This document shows positions 10,899-22,800 of a stretch of 64,000 nt of DNA, piece by piece. Below the pieces are notes generated by a model. That model saw nothing but the letters and a program-made list of their open reading frames with translations. It was not told where the DNA came from and did not search any database. Positions within the stretch are counted from its first letter, which is position 1, and the number at the start of each line of letters is the position of its first letter. Source of the DNA: Cornus controversa. Lineage: Eukaryota; Streptophyta; Magnoliopsida; Cornales; Cornaceae. The stretch lies in assembly GCA_026545225.1 (NCBI GenBank), contig CM048853.1, positions 50,083,755 through 50,147,754 of the forward strand, given 5' to 3'. The translations under genes and the position numbers were made by a program.

Positions 10899-13800
10899 AT
10901 GGTAGTCCCCTTACAAACCAGCAACATCGCCAATGTCGCCGCCTCAAAAACCATCGAAGAGACCTACCAGAAGAAGACCCCGCTCAAGCACATCCTCCTC
11001 CGACCTGACACCTATGTGGGTTCCATGGAAAAACACACTCAAACCCTCTGGGTCTACGAGAATAACGAAATGGTCCACCGGCCAGTCTGTTACGTCCCCG
11101 GCCTGTACAAGATCTTCGATGAAATCCTCGTGAACGCCGCGGACAACAAGCAGCGCGATCCCTCCATGGACTCACTGGAGGTGGTGATCGATGTGGGACA
11201 GAACTGTATCAGTGTGTGCAATAGTGGTGATGGTGTTCCAGTGGAGATTCATCAGGAGGAGGGTGTTTATGTGCCGGAATTGATATTTGGGCACCTCTTG
11301 ACGAGTAGCAATTATGATGAGACGATGAGGAAGACGACCGGTGGTCGAAACGGGTACGGGGCGAAACTCACGAATATCTTCTCAACAGAGTTTGTGATCG
11401 AGACTGCCGACGGCAAGCGGCAGAAGAAGTATAAGCAGGTATATATATAGATTGAGGGATTTGCAATTGTAAAGCTGATTTATTTTTTATATTATTATTA
11501 TTGTTGATTATTTGATTTTTAATTTACGGATTCTTGAAGTTTGGTGTAAATGGAGAGATGGGGCTTCTTGGATTTTGCTCTTGATTTTTTTCTTTCTTTT
11601 TTGCAAGTATTTGTTTGCTTTACGGTTAGTTTTAATGCTGGTCCTTGGTTATCAGGCTTTCTTTTTTATTTTTGATGTTTGGGGCTTCTTCTTTCCGGAT
11701 TCTTAACTAAGCATGAGTTGGAGATTTTTGGGTTTTATTTTACCATTGCTGACACTTGACCCTTGTTGATGATTGTTCTCAATTGGGTTTTTGTCTATAT
11801 ATCGCAAACTGCTGTTTTTTGGGTTCAGAAGATGTTTCAGGTTGCTGATTTTAATGGTTTAAGGGTTTAAGAATTATCTGTGAATTACAGTGATTTAAGT
11901 TTTTATTTTACTATTACTTATACTTTAGCCCTATTTATGCTTGCTCTCAATTAGGGCTTTTGAGTTATTTTTCAAAAATGCTTCTTTCCAAATTTACTTC
12001 ATTTTGTTGGAGTACCATTGTATATAGTCAACAAGCTTTCAATTTTCCTTTTTCTTTTTCGAAAGGTAACAAACTTTCAATTTTCTTATGCTGCCAATAC
12101 TAGCATTGTGAGATTCCTAGTCACTATTTTTCAAATATAGTTGTATATGTAACATCTAATTCTTGCCTTAATTAGCTGATCATTTTTATTTTTGTCAAAG
12201 AACCTTTCCATTAGTAGGGTGTTTGACTTATATGCTTTTTATCTTTGGTATACTTAACACATATATAATAAAATTAATAATATATAGTTATATACATGCT
12301 TGTATTATTATATATATGGCCATACAATCTTCTAATGTTGAGTTTTGTTAATGCTTGCCTTTTGTATTTTGGTGTCCCACCTCAATGAAACTTCATGATT
12401 GTTCTCCTGTTATGGGAATTGATTTTGTTCCCACAACCATCAAAAATTAAAGTTGTTTAGTCTCATTATTTTGTTTTACTTTTCATTCAGCAAAGGTGGT
12501 TAAATCATGGCATGTTAGTGAGTTCACAAGATGTTGCACGATGCTGAGATTATTGTTTTAGGGTCTAAGAATTTGACCATATCTTGATTCACAGTTATTT
12601 AGACTCCTACTTCATACTGTTCATTAAAATTACTGTTTCTGACTAATCTTCTTAATGGTGTTATGTTTTGAAATTGTGAATTCAAATTCTAACTTTGATA
12701 TTGATTTTTTTATTATGGTTTCACAAGTTTTTTGTTCACATAAACGGAATGGTATTTTTTAATAATTCCATAAGCAGTTTTTTTCTTTTCATTTACATTT
12801 TCTTTGATTTGGAACATATTAGTTGGCTGTATTCACTGTTTGTTTTGTGTACTGTGGGTTTTCAATTCAATGTCTTGCTGAGTTTGCTGGTCTAACAGCT
12901 CTAAATTTAATGTATTTGCTTACTTCGGATTTGAGTGCTGTTTTTGTTTCTATGTAATCATGAAATTCCCTCTCTGTTTTTGGTCTCTTTCTATGCTTCA
13001 TCAGTTGCCGTCCTTTTGGTTGCCAAAAAATTATGAAAATTTTTGGTAGGTAAAAACAAAAATCTTGAATCTGTTATATTTGGATTTAAGAAAAACTCAG
13101 CTAAGCCTAGAAGTTTTATTAGGCTGAGTCTTAATGTTTTAATAATGGTAGATATGTCTTTGCTGCTGCAACACATTTTTTATCAATCAAACTGGACTAA
13201 GGTTTCATTTAAAATTGAAACTTCTCTTCAAAAATTAGCCATATCATCTATATGCACATACTAACGGTATAAACATGTTCTGATGATCTGAAGGTTTTCT
13301 CGAACAACATGGGAAAGAAATCTGAGCCTGTTATAACGAAGTGTAAGGAGGGTGAAAACTGGACTAAGGTTTCATTTAAGCCTGACTTGGTGAAGTTCAA
13401 CATGACCCATCTTGAGGATGATGTTGTTGCCCTGATGAAAAAGAGGGTGATCGACTTAGCGGGATGCCTTGGAAAGACTGTAAAGGTTGAATTAAATGGG
13501 CAACAGGTTCCTGTAAAATCATTTCTTGATTATGTTAATCTGTATCTACAATCTGCCTCCAAGACCAGACCCAATTATTCTCTCCCAAGGTTCCCTCCAT
13601 GATCTTTCTATTTATCATCCTTATATCTCTTATATATAACTGGGATTGCTAATCAGATTTATTAATTTCATTAGGATTTTGGAAAAGGTCAATGAGAGGT
13701 GGGAGGTTTGCGTGAGTTTAAGTGACGGGCAGTTTCAGCAGGTACTCAAAAGAAAATTATCAAATCAAAGAATATTATCCATTCTTAAGCCTTTTCAACT

Positions 13801-16800
13801 ACTATTTACTTCTGGAACTTGAATTCTTTTTGTGCATGCACTGATTTTGTCAGGTTAGCTTTGTAAATGGGATTCCAACAATCAGGGGTGGGACTCATGT
13901 CGATTACATTACCAACCAAATTTCAAATTATGTGATCAGTAAAGTAAATAAGAAGAACAAGAATGCCAACGTCAGAGCACATTATGTGAAGAATCATTTA
14001 TGGGTGTTTGTCAATGCTCTTATTGACAACCCTGCGTTTGATTCTCAAACAAAAGAGACTTTAACAATTCGCCAAAGCAGTTTTGGGTCCGAATGCGAAC
14101 TTTCACAAGGGTTCTTAAAAAAAGGTTTGCAGCATTATTCATTAGATGTTTATCCCAAAAATCAATTTACTCCTTGTATGAGAACTCAGTTGACATTTGT
14201 TGGTCAACTTTGTCGCAGTTGCTAAGTCTGGAGTGGTGGAAAGTCTTCTGTCATGGGCAAAGTTCAAGGAGAAGGAAGATCTTAAAAGAACTGATGGAAC
14301 AAAAATAAAGAGGATCACTGGAATTCCTAAACTAGAGGATGCTAATGATGCTGGAGGGAAAAACTCTGATAAATGTACCTTGATTTTGACTGAAGGAGAT
14401 TCAGCCAAGGCTCTTGCAGTAAGTTCATGCTTTATTAAGCAGTTTTCGTTCAATTTGTCAAGTGTGGTGTCACGCCTCGCTCCCCGTGAGCACGTGAGAC
14501 ATCCACAAACTCTAAAACTGACAAATTACCTCAAACCATTTTCAAGGGAAAACCAATTTGATGTAAAAATAACAATAAAGGCACCAAAATTATTTCAATT
14601 CTCAAAATCTGAAGTCTTCATGAAGTCAAAAATCCATATAGTCCAAATTAAGCACATGATTCAAAAATCCATATAGCATTACAAGAAAATGTACAGGAAT
14701 CTCACCCCGATGCTCCAATACTCAAGACAAAATCTTACACTGTCAAATAAATTGTAACCCAAAGTTTCAAGCTAAGTCACCAAACACTTCACTTGTCCTT
14801 GTAGCTTGTACCAAAGTCTATCACCTGAAAAGATTTTATGAAAAAATGGTGAGAGCTCAAATGAGCCCAGTAGGTTTCCCGGTTTATTTTGGAACGTATA
14901 AACATTTCTTTACAAATGTGGAAGCAATTTTTTTTCTTTTCTTTTAGCAGTTGCAGGACATAATTGTCAAAGGCGCACCCCAGGCTCAAGGTTTAGTGTT
15001 GCGCCTAGACTAAGGTTAGGCCAGGCCCCTTCAATAAGGCGTGCGCCTTTGCATCTGAGGCCTTAGGCAGGACTTGCGCCTCAGGCGTGCCTAACATAAA
15101 CACTTTTTTTTTTCTTACTTGTTAGCATGTGATGTATTTTTGTGTTATGATGGACTCTAACCATATAATACAGTCCCTAATGGTAAAAGAAATAAAAAGG
15201 GTCAATCGATAAATTCGATACAGTCAGTCGATTTAGGGCTTTCTGCAAGTTAATACACAATGAGACGAGTTCTCTAGCAACTTCTTCATCTCTGTTTTTT
15301 GTTTCTTTTTTTTTTCATCCTTATTGCTCTGTTTTATTATTCTTTGTTCACTTTTTTTGTTTCCTTTTGTATGGTATTTTTGTTCTTTTCTCTCTCTTTC
15401 TTTATATTTTTTTTCTTTTTAATTTTTTTTATTAACTCTTAATTTGTTTATGTTTTGTAGTTTGTTTCTCTAATGTGTACAATAGTTGCTAAAGCATATT
15501 ATCACAAAAAACACTGAAATCCTGAAATTGGAATATTATGTATTCTCATTTTGAGTAACTGTTGTTGCAAGCTTTATATTATTGACTACAAATTTTATTT
15601 TATTTTCAACTTGTGCCTTGCTTTAGTCAAGCTCAGCCCGCGTCTCGCTTTGTGCCTCAGGCTCCAGGAGGCCTTAGCGCCTTGAGCCTTTAACAACTAT
15701 GCTACAGGAAAAAGAGATAACAAAAGCAGTGTCGGAAAAATGAACTGAACCTATTAGACTAGGCTGCCCAATATAACAAAATTAAACTATAGTATTTCAA
15801 TTACTTTATAGTCCAACATCATTCCTAATACCAGCTCATCTCTGATTCAAAACATGAAATCGTGTAACCATGAAACGAACAATTTATCAAGTATAAGAAT
15901 CTCAGAAGATAACAAAGTTGCACTGTGCACCCTATGTGTCTTTAGGGGCCTTCCGGCCTTCCCCCAGGGACCACCGCCCCCGTCCTTTGGGTTTAGGGGC
16001 TTGCACCCTGGGATCGTGAACACTCCCAAGTTAACCCGGATCATTTAGGGTCTTTCAACCCAAGAGAGTTTCTTACCCTGCCTACTTCACACCATGCACA
16101 TACACAGTGAAAATATAATCCATGTCAAAGTTGGTAATCCGATCACCATTACCAATGAACAATCTGTTCCTTTCATAATCACCACAAAACATTAGCAGAT
16201 TCAGCATAAATTGAAGCATACCTTTTGAAGCCCTTTCTTAACTTCTTTCTTCCTTTTCCTTTTCCCCCTTTCTTCTTCTTCCAAACTGGGTCTATGGTGT
16301 GTTTTCTCTCTCCCTCTGCGTCCTAGCTGAGACCCTCGCCCTTGGTTCTCCTTCTCTTTCTCTTTTCTTCGGTTATCCATATATAAGAGACCGAAGTTAT
16401 ATTATAAGTGTGGTGGCCCCAAGTCTACATGTCCTTCATGCATATCTATCCATTTGTTATATTCACAAGAGTTTTTATGCATGAGAGTATAGACCACAAT
16501 TACTACACGTGACCTCCTCTCTCTTGTGTAACATACACACACACATATATATATAGATGGTCCCAAGTGTTTTTCTTTTTTAACCAGAATATCCTATTTG
16601 CTTATGTGCAAGTGGGTTAGGCATGCAACATTTGCAACAAGTGTCTTTGGGATTGCAACATGTGGGTAGCCAACTAAGTATTGTGTGCCTTCGGTTTCAT
16701 TCACAAGTAAACAGTGCGTACCAGCTACTTCTCAAAAGGATCAAACATGGTCTTCCAAACACTTTCTTGGAGATCTGTACTTACTATTGATATGCTGCAT

Positions 16801-19800
16801 ACCTATATCAATAATTGATTTATTTTTCATCAACACATGCATCCTGACAAATCACCCACACAGACAATACTTTATTTCAGGCACCTACACATAGCTATCC
16901 TCCCATAATCATCTATACCTTGTTTAGGTGCTTAAGCAGAGAGTTCCACCAATGACTATGATACTGTACTCGATTGGTTAAAAGTCTCATGGCATCATTT
17001 AATTATTTTCCATCACCTTCTTTATTTCCAGTCTAACCATTATTACTAATCAAAAGAACCTTATTTTGGAATTCAGGATATTACATGTGGTTTGAGAATT
17101 GGGGGAGTTAACAGAATTGAGTTTTTACAGATGGCTGGAATTTCTGTAGTGGGGCGAAACTACTATGGTGTGTTTCCATTGAGAGGTAAATTGCTAAATG
17201 TGAGGGAAGCAAGCCATAAACAGATCATGGAGAATGCTGAAATTCAGAACATTAAGAAGATACTTGGACTCAAGCATGGGAAGGAGTATGACAGTGTCGA
17301 GACATTGAGATATGGCCACTTGATGATCATGACTGATCAGGTTACTTCTTTGTTTTCCCCCTTCACTGCAATTATGAGCTATAGTCATTCCTGATGGGGG
17401 ATGGACTTGTGGTTTGCTGCAGGATCATGACGGTTCCCACATTAAAGGGCTATTGATTAATTTCATTCATTCATTTTGGCCATCACTGCTAAAAATTCCA
17501 TCTTTCTTAGTAGAGTTCATTACACCGATTGTGAAGGTCTGCAATGCTTATGAGCTAGTCAATATTTCAGTTTTAATTCAAGTGGAATTTCTTTTCAAAA
17601 GAAAGTTTGTGTTGAAATTTGAAGCAAGGAACCAATTTTGTCAGGCAGGCTACTAATGGAAGAAGGGAATTATCATTTTATACCATGCCTGAGTATGAAT
17701 CATGGAAGGGTAGTTTGGGGGGAAATGCAAGTGGTTGGTCTATTAAGTACTACAAGGTTTGTCTATTCAAATTTTATATACTGTCTTATTGTTATTTTTA
17801 TACTAACACATTTACTTTCCTGCCAGGGGTTGGGAACAAGCACATCAAAGGAAGGGAAGGAATACTTCAAAGATCTTGAAAAGCACAAGAAAGACTTTCT
17901 CTGGGTTGATGAGCAAGATGGGAATACAATTGAGCTTGCTTTTAGTAAGAAGAAGATTGAAGCAAGGAAGAATTGGCTCAGACATTTTGAGGTTCGACGT
18001 CGTGTGACAGTGTTTGGATGAAAATGACCCAATATTCTTTTCTAATTTCATCTTACTGTTTTGCAGCATGGTACTTACCTTGATCAGAAGGAGAAGCTTA
18101 TAAAATATAGTGACTTTGTCAACAAGGAGCTTATACTGTTTTCGTTGGCAGATCTTCAAAGGTCAATTCCTTCGATGGTTGACGGCCTGAAACCAGGTCA
18201 AAGAAAGATCCTTTTCTGTTCTTTCAAGCGGGGCTTTGACAAGGAAGCAAAAGTTGCACAGTTCTGTGGTTATGTATCTGAGAAATCGGCTTATCATCAC
18301 GGTGAGCAGAGTCTTGCTAGTACCATTATCGGCATGGCACAGGATTATGTAGGCAGCAACAACATTAACCTTCTTCAACCAAATGGCCAATTTGGAACTC
18401 GTCACCAAGTGAGGCGAACAAAAAACTCAGTTCTCGGAATTGATATGAAAAATTATTATGTTTACTGTAACTTTCATTTCCTAGATTGACCCGTTCTTTA
18501 ACAGGGAGGCAAAGATCATGCTAGTGCTAGGTATATATACACTCAGCTGTCTCCCATCACACGGTCCCTGTTCCCCAAAGATGATGATATTCTGCTTGAC
18601 TATTTAAATGAAGATGGGCAATCAATTGAGCCTACTTGGTGAGCTTTTTTATCAGTGACAAATGGATCAGTATGCATGTAATGAAGGTATTGCAGATGAC
18701 AAGCTAATCTGTTTTCTCATTCAGGTACATGCCAATTATACCGATGGTTCTTGTCAACGGAAGTGAAGGCATTGGGACTGGATGGAGCTCTTATATCCCA
18801 AATTATAATCCAAGGGACATTGTTTCAAATGTGAGGTGTTTACTGAATGGTGAGCCAATCAAGCCAATGGATCCATGGTACAAAGGATTTAGAGGAACCA
18901 TTGAGAAAACAGCATTAAAGGAAGCTGGGGTTAGCTACACAGTCAGTGGAATCATAGAGGAAGTCAATGAAACTACACTTCGGATTACAGAGTTACCAAT
19001 CCGAAGATGGACTCAAGATTATAAAGAATTTCTGGAATCGATTATGACAGGGAATGATAAAATCAAAGATCCATTCATCATGGTATTTTCTTCATTTTGT
19101 TGGTACCCAATACTCCAACTCACACACACAGAGACCTACTATTGCCCTAATAGGAACTTGAATCCTTAACCTGTCATGTGGGAGGAGAGATACCCTTAAA
19201 GGCTCAGTGGCAAATTTGGTAACTACATTAATATAAACAGAATTTTTATAGCAGAATTTTCCTGTTGCAGGATTACAGAGAGCACAACGATGACACAACT
19301 GTACATTTTGAAGTTATCTTATCTAAGGAGATCTTGATCTTGGCCAAGCAATGGGGTTTGCTGAAGATTTTTAAGCTTACTACTACGATCAGCACAAGTA
19401 ACATGCACCTGTTCGACCCGAAAGGTGTGATCAAGAAATATGACACCCCTGAACAAAGTATGAAATTGAGAACACAGACTAAATTAGTTTATCCAGTATA
19501 TATATATTACTTTTCTTTATTTAACATTCATTTCTTTCCTTCTGCAGTTCTTGAGGAATTCTTTCATATAAGACTTGAATTCTACCAGAAAAGAAAGGCA
19601 AGTTAGTTGAAAATGAAATTGAATTGCAGACATTTGAATTTTCCTGGTTACTTTGTGAACATGGTGGCTGCTAACTAGAAAATAATTTTGTGCAGAAGTC
19701 TATGTTGGACAATCTTGAAATGGAATTGTTGAAATTGGAAAACAAAGTGAGGTTCATAATTGGGGTTGTGAAAGGAGAGATCATTGTGAGCAACAGGAAG

Positions 19801-22800
19801 CATGCTGATCTGTTTGTGGAGTTGAGAGAGAAAGGCTTTACACCTTTCTGGAAGATATTAAAAACTCCTGAAGCAGTAGTTTCTGAGGCAACTGAAAACG
19901 ATTATGACTACCTACTTGCAATGCCAATTGGAACCTTGACTCTTGAGAATGTTCAGGCACTATGTGCTAGAAGGGATGGGCTTAACAAACGGGTTGATGA
20001 TTTGAGAAAAGCAACTCCAAAGTCTCTGTGGATGAATGATCTTGACGAACTTGAGAGGAAACTTGATGTATGAACTGAAAGATTATGACTTTTTGTGATA
20101 TTTTCTTATGATTCTTAATTGCATATTCTCTTAATTATGTGCATAATTCAGAAAGAAGAAAAGGGTGATGCCCGTGCAGAGAAGGCTAGAAAGGATATGA
20201 AAAGTAAGGTGATGAATGAAGCTGGTCTCAAGAACTGCAAACAAGCACCCAAAAACCCAATGAAGAATAAAAAGACGGCCAGCAGTGCAAAACATGGAGC
20301 AGAAACATTAGAAACATCAATGGAAACAGGTAAGTTGGGAGTCATTTTTAATATATCTTTAATTCATAACATTTGATAGCATGGCTTTACACTATGTCAA
20401 CTCTTAGTATTATAACTTGGATATCTTCTTCTCTCCATCAGATAATGTTCCTGAGGGTGTGAAAGCAAAAGGCAGTGCTGGTCCAAAGAAAGCTGCTGGC
20501 GCAGAAACATTGGAAACATCAATTAGTTCTGCAATGGAAACAGGTAAGTTGGGGGGAGTCCTTTTTAATATATCTTTAATTCATGATATATGAATAATAT
20601 TATGGTTTTTCACTAAGTCAACTCTTGGTATTATTACTTGGATAACTTCTTCTCCATCAGATAATGTTCCTGAGGTATTGAAAGCAAAAGGCAGTGCAGG
20701 TCCAAAGGAAGCTCCTGGTGCAGAAACATTGGAAACCTCAACTAGTTCTGCAATGGAAACAGGTAAGTTGGTAGTCCTTTTTAATTTATATTTAATTCAT
20801 AATACATGAATGATAGCATGGTTTTACACTATGTCAACTCATAGTATTATAACTTGGATATCTTCTTCTCCATCAGATAATGTTCCTGAGGTTGTGAAAG
20901 CAAAAGGCAGTGCAGGTCCAAAGAAAGCTCCTGGCGCAGAAACGTTGGAAACATCAACTAGTTCTGCAACAGAAACAGGTAAGTTGGGAGTCCTTTTTAA
21001 TTTATATTTAATTCATAATACATGAATGATAGCATGGTTTTACACGATGTCAACCCTTAGTATTATAACTTGGATATCTTCTTCTCCATCAGATAATGTT
21101 CCTGAGGTAGTGAAAGCAAAAGGCAGTGCAGGTCCAACGAAAGCTCCTGGCGCAGAAACGTTGGAAACATCAACTAGATCTGCAACGGAAACAGGTAAGT
21201 TGGTAGTCCTTTTTAATTTATATTTAATTCATAATACATGAATGATAGCATGGTTTTACACTATGTCAACTCCTAGTATTATAACTTGGATATCTTCTTC
21301 TCCATCAGATAATGTTCCTGAGGTTGTGAAAGCAAAAGGCAGTGCAGGTCCAAAGAAAGCTCCTGGCGCAGAAACGTTGGAAACATCAACTAGTTCTGCA
21401 ATGGAAACAAGTAAGTTGGTAGTCCTTTTTAATTTATATTAATTCATAATACATGAATGATAGCATGGTTTTACACTATGTCAACCCTTAGTATTATAAC
21501 TTGGATATCTTCTTCTCCATCAGATAATGTTCCTGAGGTTGTGAAAGCAAAAGGCAGTGCAGGTCCAAAGAAAGCTCCTGGCACAGAAACGTTGGAAACA
21601 TCAACTTATGCATATGCAGGTCTATCATTCCTTGTTCTAACTTATTTTTCCAGTGGCATTTATAAATCACTACCTCGTTTTCCTTTAAACCAGGTACAAA
21701 TTCTAGTGGTCTATAACAAAAATTAGTAACATTTCTCTTTCGCTTCTTTAATTAACAAACTATCAAATCATCCAGTCCCATGAAATTACAAAGGCAGAAC
21801 AAGCATGAAGAAGAAAGGGCTAAACATCAGAATTTGTAACTTCAAATTTTGTTTCGGTTTGGAATTGACTGACAGCAAGCACAAAACACATTGCTTAGAA
21901 AAACACCACCAAAACGAATCTTAGGTTTTGAAGGGATGCAGGAAATTAACCATAATATGCTACTAAACGATAAAAACATTACTAATTTAAAATCAATTAA
22001 ATGTTAATTGAACAAATGTTACCCAAACAATATAATTTAATCTACTTATAATTAACTTTTTAGAACACTTCTCTTTCCAGTTTTAGGATGGTGAATTTTG
22101 TTTATAACTCTGAGAGCTGTATAAAATAAATGTCTCCTTATCAAACCATGAAATCTTACTAAATCAGTTGTGATCAAGTATTATTAACCCAAAGACCAAA
22201 TTCAACGGCTGAACGCAGACATTCTTTTTCATAAGCATGCCCATCCAAATTATAAATTCAAAAAAAAAAATAAAAAAATATCAAATAATGAATATACTCA
22301 TTGTATGATATATCCCATTGCATGTCATAAAATGAAAATTCCAAAAGTTTGTACAAATATATTGTGGTTCCTGTACAGACAGTAACAAAAGTTATGAATA
22401 TAATAAAAAGAAATGTTCTTCAAACAAGAAAGAATAAGTTCAAAAGTTTAAAAATCATTACATGCAAAAAAATTGTAAGTGAAAACCCGAATTACTAAAG
22501 ACCAAAATAATGGGAAAAAGTGAAAAAAATTAGTAGTATTCCTGACCATCCATGCTGAAGGAAAATAATGTAACTTTCCATCTGCTTATCAATACACTTG
22601 ATAAATAGCATTAGAGAGCTTTGAACCTTAAATTTAGGCTTAGAAAGAAATTAAAAATGAAGATACGAGAAGTTGCCTAGACTCGTACAAATAAGTTCTA
22701 CTATGCTCGGTTGAGTGGACTTTTGCTTTTTTGAATTTTATTGTTTCAGACAAATATATATGTGTGTGTGTGTGTATATATATATATATTCTTTAAGATT

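Noticed and set aside
20810..21726. Series of 66-89 aa frames starting MIAWFYTMST
   Set aside because: They are the TOP2 repeat exons read together with preceding intron sequence. The real splice sites remove the MIAWFY part.
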